Of a DNA stretch of 64,000 nucleotides, positions 11,150 through 21,109 are shown one piece after another. Numbering within the stretch: the first letter of the stretch is position 1; each line of letters starts with the position of its first letter. Both the position numbers and the translations under genes were made by a program. A model generated the notes under the pieces. That model was given only the letters and a program-made list of their open reading frames with translations. It did no database searches and was not told the origin of the DNA. Source of the DNA: Diaporthe sp. PMI_573 (Eukaryota; Ascomycota; Sordariomycetes; Diaporthales; Diaporthaceae); assembly GCA_021399435.1 (NCBI GenBank), contig JAJTUP010000058.1:124001-188000 (forward strand), given 5' to 3'.

Positions 11150-12560
11150 GAGAAGACTTTAATAGCAGTGCCGTGTCCAGCGAGGAGAGGGGGGAAAGGG
11201 AGCCAACAGCGGGCTTATGTACTTTGGTCGCGGTCACTGACAGGTTCGAGAACCAAACGGAAGCCCGTCCTTGTTTCAGGCAGCACAGATAGGGGCGCGG
11301 AGGACTAGTTATCAACCAGCTGTCTCCCATAAATCTAACAGCTGATGAGCTTACTAGCAGCCGACGACGGCGACAGTAACGGCGACGCAATAGTAAAAAT
11401 AAAAAAAAATAAAAAAAAGACGAGGTCATTGTAGTAATGGCTGGGAAAAGAATCCGTGGGCTTCTAAGCGTAGATATCACTCAGCTACTTCGTATCCTAA
11501 ACACAGGAGGCCAGAGAGGAAAAGCCTAGATCTAAGGGCGATCGTCCTGTACAATAATGTGTACAATACTGTACGCTACTCCTCACTGCAGATGCCTCGT
11601 TGTATTTTTCCGCGATTGTCTCTTCGTTCATGGCTCCCGCAATATCTCGGTTATGGTGGCGTACTAGCGAAATTTGAGTGAGTTACGCATGTGCATCTGC
11701 ACCCTCTGCACCCTCTGCCAGTCAATCTATTTACGCAGGGTTGTGGAGAATCGCTAACAAGCGCCGCGGCTGGGATCGCAAATTGTAGATCCTGGACGCG
11801 TAAACGCGGATGTGGGGTGGCGGAATAGGGGTGGCGGGAGCGAGTGTTTGGAGCGGTCCTCAATTGCCGCAGGCTACCTGGCTACCTGGACAACAATCCT
11901 GTGCGTGGTACTCTGTCTCTGCATGTCCTTCTGCGTTAGTGGTATAATTTTTCACTCCCTTTGCCCCCGCTGGTACATTCCGTGGGGTTCACATGATGGC
12001 TCGACATATACTTGCATACCATTTTCTGCATTCTCGCACCATTCCTGGTCGAAGCACCAATACGGACTACATGCAGTTGAAGTCCGCAAGGGGCTAGTAA
12101 CTGGGTGGCTAAGCAGCCCTTGGGGCTACGGCGTACTTATGGTACAGGCTCCCTGGATCTCCCCCTTTCTAGCTAGTTAGAAGCAAGCAATGAAGTCCAC
12201 CAATTCCATCGTTAACGCGATACCACGTACGTACGTATAGTACAAGAAAGCCCATTCAACATTTATGGTATTTGTGTTCTATCGTACAGTATTTCCCAGA
12301 GGACGAATAAGATGAACTATTGCCCCAGATGATGGCCAATCAAAGGTGCTGTGGTTTCCCAAAAGTACTTCTGTTGCAGTCGACGTATGTATCCAGAACT
12401 CCCTCATTGAAGTACTGCAGAAACTTATGAAAACACAGTACTTGTTTGAGCAGGACTTTTAAGTTCCCTGGATAGACATTTTGCCATTTTTAAGCAAAGA
12501 AGATGCCAGTATTTATAGCTTTCTTGTCTCCCCTGCTACTTTGCACAAGATACCTACCTT
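11150..12560. other. Gene-poor region
   Basis: No supported gene. It contains an A-run (about 11393-11418) and an ACGTACGTACGTA run at about 12225 like those near the hAT ends at 45.2 and 47.6 kb. The open frame at 11812-12180 starts with GTG and has no recognisable content. Confidence 0.35.
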
Positions 12561-12849
12561 AAAACACTTTTCATACCAAATACACGATGTTTGATGCCAG
12601 TATCCTTGACTTTTATTTAAATGGAAATGGGCGCACACTTTCGGTGAACAGTCTTCTCTGTCTGATCAGTCTGTGGGCATTCTTTAAACTTTCAATTTTC
12701 ATTTATAATATCTCTCCTTTCCATCCTCTGAGCCAGTTCTACCATCTCCCAAATTTACCTTGCACAACTTTCGCTGCGCCCTCATCAGCTTCGCTCTTAG
12801 TTTTCTCGGCTTTCTTTATTTTCGCAGCGTCACAACGGACTTCATACCT

Positions 12850-13788
12850 ATGTTCGAAAGCCTAAAAAGAGCTGATTCCAATCAGGCGAGCCACGACACT
12901 CTCGCCCATACGTCCATGTCGGTTCAGATCATCATCCATCTCGCCACTGTGATCTCGATCGTCGGGCCTATTCTATTCGACACTTTTATCACTTTGGCCA
13001 CACTCAACAGACAATTTCTCACCACATATACACTTCTTCGAATAATAGGTGGCTTCGTCATAGTTGCGACCGGTTGGTGTCTGATCGACTACTTGCTTAG
13101 CTGCCATATCTCTTCTAAGGGACTTGACACAAAAGCAGTGGCCATTATATATGATATCGTTTACTTAAACGCGCACCTCACGACAGCTGTGTACACAGCA
13201 TGCGACGTCGTTAAGGATGCTATCGACGCCGTATACAACTATGAAAGAACGCGACAAGACCAGCAGACCGACGCGAAAACGATCGCTAATTCAAAAGGCG
13301 ATCCCAAGCTTAAACAGATGCTGAATAGGTGTATAGGTAGGACAAGTGTGTTGCCCGTGAGCTTTGGAGGACCTAAGAACAGACCCTTCCCTGCGTTGAT
13401 TGATACTGGAGCTACGACAAACGCCATTAGCGCGACTATTTGCGATGAGTTCTCTCTTTCTTACGCGGCCACTTCAGTACCATCTTTTGCTGTGAATGGC
13501 ACTTCTATTAATGTAGTCGGAATTATGGAAACAGACATGTATGTCGGAGGTTGTTGTGACCGAGTTCTCTTTCTTGTTATACACCAAGCTGATCTGAATG
13601 ACGAGGTGGTCCTGGGTATGCAATTCATTAATCAGACAAGGATGGATCTCACCCATTGTCTCAACGAGACCATCAGGGCGATTTTCAATTTTGGCGGATC
13701 AAAGATTGTGGCTACTGTAGGCTCTAGTAAACCCTTGGTCAGAGATGGAGAGCCGCAAGAGTTAGAGCTGATTGTGGATGTAGGTTAG
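12850..13788 (+). CDS. Membrane protein with retropepsin-like aspartyl protease domain
   Basis: From ATG 12850 the ORF gives 312 aa. Two long hydrophobic segments (about residues 24-50 and 59-85) look like membrane spans. A third weaker one lies near 95-115, followed by a charged linker. From about residue 160 the sequence is retropepsin-like: the flap-side strand before ALIDTGATTNAIS holds the catalytic D-T-G-A. About 80 residues later VVLGMQFI matches the 'hhLGxxFh' strand that closes the retropepsin fold. The frame is open upstream to 12709 with another hydrophobic stretch but without ATG, so an extra 5' exon is possible (the overlapping frame 12587-12865 begins with an ATG). No gag, RT or integrase flanks it, so it is not simply a retrotransposon piece. 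Membrane-anchored retropepsin-like proteases exist in animals (SASPase type). Role here unknown. Confidence 0.65.
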   Translation: MFESLKRADSNQASHDTLAHTSMSVQIIIHLATVISIVGPILFDTFITLATLNRQFLTTYTLLRIIGGFVIVATGWCLIDYLLSCHISSKGLDTKAVAIIYDIVYLNAHLTTAVYTACDVVKDAIDAVYNYERTRQDQQTDAKTIANSKGDPKLKQMLNRCIGRTSVLPVSFGGPKNRPFPALIDTGATTNAISATICDEFSLSYAATSVPSFAVNGTSINVVGIMETDMYVGGCCDRVLFLVIHQADLNDEVVLGMQFINQTRMDLTHCLNETIRAIFNFGGSKIVATVGSSKPLVRDGEPQELELIVDVG

Positions 13789-14375
13789 CGGTAAAAAAGG
13801 AATGATCTTCGGGTTGAAATCATCTTGGATGCTGCGATCTGGTAACACCAAACACTCGCTAAGATGACAAACCAACGTATAGTTCTCACACTCTTTTAGC
13901 AAGTTTGGGGACCCTCAGTAATCTGGCATTATCTAATTCGCCGAGCTCACTGCATCTCGTACGCTGTTTTCCAGTCCGCTCTTTGGTGACGGACGTATCG
14001 CCATACTGATCTTCTGGTGAATTACATAGGCATCTCACAGAGCAGTTAGCACCAATTGGTGCCAATTTCAATTGACCATTTTGCCCTGGGTGGGTGCTGG
14101 GGTTGATGAAAGTTGGCCAAGTTGGTAAAATTGATCGGGCATGTGATATGATCGGCTGACTGGTGAACCACGTTATATGTTTTTTTATATTTAAATATCA
14201 ATCTCTGTAATGGCCAAGGGTTTAAAGACTAGGGCCTGTTGATGGTTAAGGAGCAATGCCGGAAGACTAGAACCTAAACCACTACTATCTATTTTGGTCA
14301 GTAATTCTATATTTACTGATGTTTGAATTTAAAATGGTAGCCAGTAACTGTTTAGATGACAGATGGCTTATGATA
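13789..14375. other. AT-rich intergenic region
   Basis: No open frame with recognisable content on either strand; markedly AT-rich from about 14150 to 14370. Confidence 0.4.
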
Positions 14376-14378
14376 CGA

Positions 14379-14645
14379 TTAATGTTGAAGTTTCCGCTTC
14401 TTCCTAGCCTGTGTTACGTTTGCCTTCCGATTTCCCTTTTCTCCCTTGAACGTTGAATCTTTGACGGCAGAGACAGAATCTTCAGTTTTTTTCTCTTTGA
14501 GCTTCTTTGCTTGTAATTTCTGCCAACCTATCCTTACGGCTTCAAAGCGCTTGTAGAGTTGCTCCGCTGGAATCACAATGGATGTCTGCCGAAGATGATC
14601 TGCGTCGATCTGTGTGTCTTCGAAGTCTGGAAGGAACCTCACACT
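14379..14645 (-). CDS. Possible 3' exon of a basic nuclear-type protein, unrecognised
   Basis: This minus-strand frame of about 95 codons contains RFLPDFEDTQIDADHLRQTS, then a Lys-rich helical tail ending KKRKLQH. It has no ATG of its own (the frame starts after a stop near 14670). If real it is a last exon, and the end resembles a nuclear localisation signal. The opposite strand is open too, so this is uncertain. Confidence 0.25.
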   Translation of the reverse strand, partial: SVRFLPDFEDTQIDADHLRQTSIVIPAEQLYKRFEAVRIGWQKLQAKKLKEKKTEDSVSAVKDSTFKGEKGNRKANVTQARKKRKLQH

Positions 14646-15114
14646 GCATGCTCGTGACCATTGGATCGCTCAGATGCAGCTTCTGCACTTCGACACCGAG
14701 TCTTCTCATTCACAGAAAAAGTCTCGACATTTTAGCTTCCATTAAGAATACACGGGATCTCTTTATATCCTTGTGTATTACTTTGGATGGATTTGACGTT
14801 CGGGATCCCAATAATTCTGAAATGATGAACATGTCGTGTTTATCCATCACGCCGTATCACCGGCCTGGGATACATCACGTTACTAACAGTCATGACCCGG
14901 CGAGAAATCAAACGACCACTTAAAGTTGGTGCAATTCATTGGAATTTACCCATTTCCATCGCCATTCTCCAGTGGATGGCTCTTAGTTCTGATCTGAATA
15001 ACTTTAAAGAAATCCCTTTTGCGTTACACTGCCCCAACTATTCCTTTCGTTCATTCCCTCACTCGCGTTGGAAGCCCCTCTCGTCTTTTAAGGGCCCCGC
15101 ATATGTAAGCTAAA

Positions 15115-15321
15115 TCATCTTCCCGCTCCTGCAAACCACTGTAGAACCAAAGAATTTATTTCCTGTTCCGGTCGTTGACACCTATGAGTACGCGCCTCAG
15201 CAAGCGCCTCAGCAACCTTAGCCATATCCGCGGATAGCTCCTGGGCCACGCTATCTCCACAGGTCTGAGCCACGGCCTTCAGGGACTTGTGTGCTTCCTC
15301 ATCGAGGTGAGACAAATACAT
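15115..15321 (-). CDS. Small ORF, unrecognised
   Basis: 68 codons from an ATG at 15321. Ala/Glu-rich helical composition (AKVAEALAEARTH). It may be a small gene or an exon of a broken gene. No family recognised and no promoter element evident. Confidence 0.2.
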   Translation of the reverse strand: MYLSHLDEEAHKSLKAVAQTCGDSVAQELSADMAKVAEALAEARTHRCQRPEQEINSLVLQWFAGAGR

Positions 15322-15418
15322 AAGCCCTCGAGATAGGATGAAGCGAGATGAATCTCTTTCAGCTCATGCATCGGCAACGAGCGTTAGAAGGGATTTCCCA
15401 TCAAAATATCAGTGTACC

Positions 15419-15802
15419 CTAAACTATCGTTGATAGGCGTGGCATCGTTAACCAATTCGGCATAGAAGTCTTCATTTTTATTGTAAAAAAGTGCTCCCTG
15501 AGGCCGTTCAACAAGCTGGTAGCCAAGTTCATGACGCAAGAGACCTCGCTGTAGCCATAGCAGCTCTGTATCTGTGCGGGATGGCCAATTCTGCTCCTGT
15601 TGTTGCGATCTGCAAGCAGTACAAGCGATGCTCCGGAGGTAGAAAAGAGTGGTCGCGGTTGCTTTGAATGATTATTATAAGGAGAATCCAGGAGATTCTT
15701 TCTTTCCCAATTTCCGACAGAACCGGAATAAAGTTTGCTGGCAGGAGTAATCAATGGGGATCGCAGGCTGTCGGTGGGTAGACAAGCCGCAAAGCAGTAC
15801 AT
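15419..15802 (-). CDS. ORF of 127 codons, unrecognised
   Basis: Begins with an ATG at 15802 and is open to 15419. The N-terminal 30 residues are mildly hydrophobic (MYCFAACLPTDSLRSPL). No known domain. It may be chance. Confidence 0.2.
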   Translation of the reverse strand: MYCFAACLPTDSLRSPLITPASKLYSGSVGNWERKNLLDSPYNNHSKQPRPLFSTSGASLVLLADRNNRSRIGHPAQIQSCYGYSEVSCVMNLATSLLNGLREHFFTIKMKTSMPNWLTMPRLSTIV

Positions 15803-15985
15803 TTCATTTCGGTTTGTTCCTACTCAGTGACTTCTGAAATAGGCGCCATTGCTAGAATCATGGTTTTGTGGCTCGAAGCTCCATTTGTGGAATGACCGGC
15901 GGGGGCATGGTAAGGGGACCGTGTCCATATTGGGAAAACCATTCCCCCGTCTCCGTTCCGCCAACCATAGACAGATTATCCAAGG

Positions 15986-15995
15986 TATAAATATA
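15986..15995 (+). promoter_or_regulatory. TATA box of the small Cys protein gene
   Basis: TATAAATATA followed by a pyrimidine-rich leader (CTTTCC runs), a typical highly expressed fungal promoter layout, with the ATG at 16123 about 127 bp downstream. Confidence 0.5.
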
Positions 15996-16122
15996 TCCCC
16001 TTTCCACTTCTACTTTTTGTCTTTCCCCTTTCTTTCTTTTCACAAAACACATCATACTTCGTTCATGCATTCCCGTATTACTTCTCATCATACCTTGTAC
16101 CTACTCCTTCAAAGACTACACA

Positions 16123-16320
16123 ATGTGCGACATTACTTTCAAGTTATGCCTGGTAGCAGGATGCGATATTTACGTCGCCTTGCCCTACAAAGTTTGCCCG
16201 AAACCCGCCGCTAAGGAACGGTGCCAAATCAACGAAACACATGAAAAAGGAAGAGGAGACAGGGCATGCATAGCTCACAAATGGGCTCAGGCTAACAGTT
16301 TAAATGGTTTGAGGAATTGA
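16123..16320 (+). CDS. Small cysteine-containing protein (MC...C family)
   Basis: 65 aa from an ATG in the context ACACAATG. It starts MCDITFKLC and has six Cys (about residues 2, 9, 14, 26, 34 and 49), with VCPKPAA in the middle. Many ascomycetes encode short cytoplasmic proteins beginning 'MC', with a CGH-like motif and a following 'C.K' segment; this fits that pattern loosely, with GC in place of CGH. There is no signal peptide. The good TATA box and pyrimidine leader support expression. The ORF at 25559 shares the layout. Function unknown; metal binding is a possibility only. Confidence 0.5.
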   Translation: MCDITFKLCLVAGCDIYVALPYKVCPKPAAKERCQINETHEKGRGDRACIAHKWAQANSLNGLRN

Positions 16321-17210
16321 TGCTAGCAACAAACAGTGGTTGCGTTTCAGAGCAATTGTCCCAAGTTTAGGGTCGTCCCCAGTACGAATTTGTTGTGTCA
16401 AAGATGCTGTTTCAAAAGCTCTAAAAACAACGGATTGAAACCGGATGGAGAAGACTGTACTGTCCTTAGATTGTAGGGAAAAAGAACTCATTGCCTCGCG
16501 AAAGGCTGCTCAAGTTGTCTGTCGTCGGCTGTAATCCTGGGCTGTTTGCGTCTACTATAACATCAGAATACGCGGATTGCCTAGGCATCCATCCACTGCA
16601 AAATCAAGGCCGAATATCTCAACCCTCTGCTGCGCAGTGCTTTCCCGCAGAAAGCCCCCCGTCCCGGGCCATCCGCCCAGTGTTGGGCTCTCCCTCATCT
16701 CAGCCTCCGGTATCGCTCCTTGACCCCGACCTCGTCGCCACCACGATAACTGATCTCGTTTCTGATGGTGTTTCTGATTCTTCTGACCCGTCGCAATGTT
16801 TAGTTTTCGAGACCAACCGTTGGGTGGAAGGCGCCTCAGCGTCGCTCAGCACATGTTCACCAGGGGCTTTTTTTCGGATTCCTCGACTCCACGGGTCGTC
16901 TTTTCCTACCCCTTGATCATTTTTATGCTAATCTTCACAGGGTTCACTACCACCATCATGACCTTTATGCTCACCTGGAAACATGCTGCGAGGACAACCT
17001 CATGATAAAGATTCTGCGCCACAATCAAATGCCTGGTCAAAGAGCCGAGATGAGATGCTGTGGACCCATATGTTTATCAGGCAGTCTCCAGCTCAGGTGC
17101 CCACAGGTATCACTAGCGAAATCATAACAAATCCTGCTTCGCGGTGCATTTTCAGATTACGTATCGTAGGGCGCTATGAAACGATGTTTCTTATCGCCGA
17201 AGGGATGAGA
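16321..17210. other. Region with uncertain exons
   Basis: A frame at 16491-16916 (no ATG) is Ser/Pro-rich. The overlapping frame from ATG 16796 to 17005 encodes a single hydrophobic span (FSYPLIIFMLIFTGFTTTIM). These may be pieces of one membrane protein joined by an intron or frameshift, but I could not place a convincing splice. Confidence 0.25.
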
Positions 17211-17212
17211 AT

Positions 17213-18128
17213 CTATAATACACTGCCAATTTTGTAAAAGCGCCACCAGTAATCCCAAACCGGGTTCGAAGTCGCATGGAAGGTACCGAATGTAGGCAGG
17301 AAAGGCACAGGTGTCGCTGGGCCTTGCGCACTATATTCACCGTACAGGAAGTTTTCCTGAGCCGCCAAATAAAGGGTTTCATCGACGTTATAGTATCGCA
17401 AATAATTGTAGGCGCCTGTATGTTGGACTTCTGAGTGACCATCCACCGCCGTTGGGGACAAGTCGCTCACGTAGCTGAACCTATTCAGAGAATCTAGAAA
17501 AAGTATTGTTAGCCTATCTTTTTCTGGATAGCCAAATGGTTACTGCATCTGATGAACAGTGGATTTGCATACCAGTTCTGCCTGCATACCGCAAACAGCT
17601 ATTATGGTGTGCCATATAGTCAAATGGGCCGTCTTTATGGGCAGAGCCATGAATGCTCCGTACATAGAAATCCGTTGACTGGACCGACCCAACTGGATGA
17701 GTTGCACTTAGACAGAATAGATCAGGCTCCTGTGCAAGTAGAACTTGGGGATGAAACTGCCACACATCCACGGTCTGGTCGAAATCAGCAGCTTCAGTGG
17801 GCTCAGTGTACTCAGGAAAAGGATTGACGAGATCGTGTTGCTGATCATCATTCGATGATGGAGATATGTCTTCAACCCCCGAAGCTACCCTTTGAGCCAT
17901 AACACAAGAACCAGAGACAGCATTGTAATCGACATGAGCAGCCACTGCCTCTTTCTTTGGCCCAGGGGCAATGGGTTGAGCGCCTGAATTAGCAAGCGGA
18001 TACTGTTGCATGTCGATGTAATTTGGGGGTGCTATGCTTAAACCAGAGCCGGGTTCAGCATAGGTAGAAAGATAAGGACGTTCCTTTGTCGTGGTGATCC
18101 TTTCGAGGCACCTGCCAGAGAAATAATC
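17213..18128 (-). CDS. C-terminal two exons of an unidentified protein
   Basis: Complement(17213..17493, 17573..18128). The 79-nt intron 17494-17572 has donor GTATGC, branch CTAAC and acceptor TTCTAG, and splicing preserves the frame. The last exon reads naturally, with NYLRYYNVDETLYLAAQENF and PTFGTFHATSNPVWDYWW before its stop. The upper exon is polar, with PPNYIDMQQYPL. No family recognised. No start ATG is evident: the frame simply continues upstream into the hAT relic at 18130-18350, so the true 5' end was either lost or replaced. Confidence 0.45.
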
Positions 18129-18129
18129 C

Positions 18130-18700
18130 AACCCCGCCCGAAACGCAGATATATAATGGATTTTACTACCATATTTCGACAGGACGAAGTTGTGAAGCTT
18201 GCCAAGAGGTCCCTTCTTCCGCCACGCTTCAATATGCTTTAGTGTGACATTATACAGACCTGGATCGTCGCGTTCGAGCTTCTCATTGTCGGTAACGAAG
18301 AGGAAGGCTTTAGCGGCGAGATTGATGATAAAAGAGCCAAAGGGGCCTCCTGAGAGTCAGAAATAATATACAGGTGATCAGAAGAATCACGATGGCTTCA
18401 TGTGCCTGCAATGCGGATGTGGAGTGTGGTGAAGGAATGTGCCATTCCCCGGCCGCGGCTCGAATCGGCATACGATCTGCGATGGCATCAAGGGCTTCAT
18501 GTATCTCAACTTCAGCGTTGATGAAGTCAGGGTGTTCAACCGCCGTGAATGGCAAGTCAGCGCTCGCAATCCACCCCAAGAGAGTCTCCCTGAAAACCTC
18601 GTCTATCGCCTTGCTAATATACGTCATAGCAGCAAGCTCCGTTTCCTTACATCGCGACAGTTCACCTCAGTGGAATATTTCCTGGACTACATGGCCTAAA
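18130..18700 (-). mobile_element. hAT transposase relic
   Basis: Two minus-strand frames cover hAT motifs in order. ETLLGWIASADLPFTAVEHP (18500-18600) is the N-terminal hAT segment. FIINLAAKAFLFVTD (about 18310-18345) corresponds to the C.GH..NL..KAFLF block. IEAWRKKGPLGKLHN (about 18195-18240) is the GPxGKLHN signature of fungal hAT transposases. Frame changes near 18350 and internal gaps show decay. No BED finger or dimerisation region remains here. Confidence 0.7.
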
Positions 18701-18768
18701 TGATTCTACAGGAGCATGATCACTATACACTCGTTTATTCCGGAATTATCCAGCTCAAAGTACCTTCT

Positions 18769-18860
18769 TCACTTAGTAGGTTCTAACGCCATCATGTCAA
18801 ACTCGCCTCTAATTTTAATCAGGTCGATATAGGGTGGGGGAGAACTAATGAAATGTTTTG
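18769..18860 (-). pseudogene. Short ankyrin-gene relic
   Basis: The minus strand encodes IRGEFDMMALE, matching VRGEFDMTALE of the ankyrin gene at 62251-62754; DNA of the two copies is alignable for about 35 bp. Too short to be functional. Confidence 0.4.
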
Positions 18861-18989
18861 CTGTAGTGCCCGAGAGAAACAGGGGGCTGGGCGGGCTTCT
18901 TGGCAGCCACGCTGTGACTCCTTCTGCACCCCGCATTCTAATGTGTTTCTCATCTTTGCAGACTCTTAGCGCACTAGAGAAATATAGCA

Positions 18990-19823
18990 GGTTGTGAACG
19001 AACAGCATTGACTGCCAGAGAGTTTTCGCCAAAGAGAAGGAATGGGTTAGTCGGATTTCAGAGATTCGTGCACGCGATAAACGGCATGTCTATACTCGTG
19101 TCTGCTAGATGTACTGGCCAGACGAGCTTCCCCAAGTTACCCTTGACGGAGGGGATAATATTTAGGGCCGCCAACCGTACCATGGAAAGGATAAATTAAT
19201 TGCGTCTAACCACAGTGAGTACTGGGAAATAAGGGAGTCAAACGGCCAAGTAATAACGGATTGGCATAGTAGATATCATCAATATTAAATCAGTTACCCA
19301 TAAGGCGATAGTAAATCAATTTGTCGACAGTAACGACGATCAAGTTCAAAATGCGCTCTACTGGAGACAAGCCTTCAACGTTCAAACCCAGGAGCTCTCG
19401 GTAAGCATACAGCATGTCTTACTGGCCGGGAAACAGATACTAAAATAGTGCCAGGCTGTCAGAAAATTCTATATATGCAATCAACCCGAAAATCCTGATA
19501 GACAGATGGTCGAGTGTGCTACATGTAAGGAGTGGCTCCATGAGGAATGCCTGACAAATCAAATCCTGAGGAAGACGTCCAACACTCTCGGCATTCGAAA
19601 AAGACATAAAGCTTCTAGCGTGATGAGAAAGGCTCCCAGAGGCAGGATGTTGGCAGAATCTGCCTGTAAGGTTGGGCGGGGACAAAAAAAAGGTAAGGAC
19701 AGGTCTGCAAACCAGTACGAGGGCCTCTTGGAGGCAAGCTTAATCGCCGATCAGAACATCTTCGAGATCATAGACTTAAGAAAGACGGCGGGAGGTAAGA
19801 GCGTGGTCGGCTGCCCTTCATAG
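18990..19823 (+). pseudogene. BAH-PHD chromatin protein, mutated copy
   Basis: The translation follows a fungal BAH-PHD protein. It has AKEKEWVSRISEIRARDKRH, YWPDELP, GRQPYHGKDKLIASNH, then (after intron 19215-19269, GTGAGT..CATAG) IDIINIKSVTHKAIVNQFVD and ALYWRQAFNVQTQELS. After intron 19401-19454 (GTAAGC..GCCAG) comes a PHD finger, ICNQPENPDRQMVECATC, KEWLHEECL. Both introns still splice in frame. Damage: TAG at 19106-19108 where Trp is expected, TAG at 19163-19165 where Gln is likely, and Tyr for the first PHD Cys. All are G:C to A:T changes, as RIP would make. BAH-PHD proteins read histone marks in the nucleus; this copy is dead or paralogous debris. Confidence 0.75.
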
Positions 19824-20139
19824 GGGCAAACTCTTAGTCCTTTCTTTCGTGAAGAATAGCTCAAGTCCCCCCGGTCGTGGATGTATCTAAGAGGGGTCGA
19901 GGAGTTCTTTCTGGCCATCATCATTTCCCGGATGTCCCACGAATCAGCTTAGAAGTCCTGGGCCGGAGCATAGGGTCTGATGGGAGGATAGAATAGCAGA
20001 AAGCAAGCTTCCTCATACCCTTACAGAACGTTAACGAAGCTGATGGCAACTCCTTTTCCAATGCTGACATCTAGAGTCTCTTAAAGGCGAGATTCAAAGA
20101 CATCAGAACAAAGCGCGGGGTCTTACAAGACCCCTCTCG

Positions 20140-20430
20140 TCCGTCTCAATCAGCATGACAATCACTGCAGGGCTTGCCAGCTGCTCAATCACCATGCGCC
20201 ATATGTGGTTCGTCGTCATTTGTGTTGGCCCCTGCATTACGATGTATCGGTTTGACTCGATACCTGCGAGATCTGACAGCCAAACTATTGTATCCTCCTT
20301 TTTGCCTGGTTCTTGCGTCTGTAGTCGAGATGCTTGGTGTGGTGTCGTAGAGATCAGGGTAATTGGCGACGCATTGACGTAGTCTACCCTGCCAGGTGGG
20401 ACACGCAACCTCACACTGTTGTTCTCCACT
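20140..20430 (-). pseudogene. Protein tyrosine phosphatase fragment
   Basis: The minus strand reads [20 protein letters not shown], then SNRYIVMQGPTQMTTNHIWR and EQLASPAVIVML. These are the KNRY..DYINAS, QGP and WRMVWEQ..VIVMLT motifs of classical PTPs. After ETDERGL a GTAAGA donor follows, but the catalytic HCSAGxGR exon is not found downstream. On the 5' side the gene stops at about 20430, where a LINE fragment in the opposite orientation begins. A truncated gene, probably interrupted by that insertion. Confidence 0.75.
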
Positions 20431-21060
20431 CGCCTACCATCACTATGGAGGAGGTAGAACGACAGCTCTACGCCGCAAAGTCGTGGAAGGCGCCCGGAGA
20501 GGACGGCCTTCCTGCAATAGTGTGGAAGGAGACATGGCCAGCAGTCAAACACCACGTTCTGGCGCTTTTCCAGGCGTCCCTGAAAGAGGGCACCCTGCCG
20601 GACCAGTGGAGGCATGCAAAAATCATCCCATTGAAGAAGCCGGGCAAGGAAGACTACACGAGCACAAAGGCATGGAGACCAATCTCGCTGCTCGCAACCC
20701 TAGGCAAGACCCTCGAATCAGTGGTCGCAGAGAGAATCTCACACGCGGTCGAGACATATGGTCTCCTCCCGATCAATCATTTCGGTGCGCGCAAGCAGAG
20801 ATCGGCGGAGCAAGCACTTCTGTTCTTGCAAGAAGAAGTCTATACAGCATGGAGAGGCCGCAAAATCGTAAGCCTGGTCAGTTTCGACGTCAAAGGGGCG
20901 TACAATGGAGTATGTAAGGAGAGGCTGCTGCAAAAGGATAAAGGCACGCGGCATGCCGGAAGACTTGTGCCGATGGGTGCAAGCTTTCTGCTCGGACCGG
21001 ACGGCCTCTATTCAGGTCAATGGGCATAGTTCTTTGGACTGGGAGGCTGGACCAGGCGAC
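20430..21060 (+). mobile_element. Non-LTR retrotransposon (Tad1-like LINE) reverse transcriptase fragment
   Basis: The frame reads [70 protein letters not shown] and [11 protein letters not shown] (the RT motif with the first catalytic Asp). A one-base shift near 20935 then moves the frame, which continues [30 protein letters not shown]. It breaks off before the YxDD motif. This is the fingers-palm part of a Tad/I-clade RT, truncated at both ends. Confidence 0.85.
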
Positions 21061-21109
21061 AGCCTCTATGATGGGAAATGCAAGGAATCGAGCTCTTATT
21101 GTTCATAAG

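Noticed and set aside
11073..11480. Minus-strand ORF with a Phe/Leu/Arg-rich start
   Set aside because: Low-complexity translation of an A/T run and overlap with exon 1 of a better-supported gene.
12587..12865. ORF starting with ATG before the retropepsin gene
   Set aside because: It could be a 5' exon, but no canonical donor/acceptor pair joins it in frame, so it is mentioned only as a possibility.
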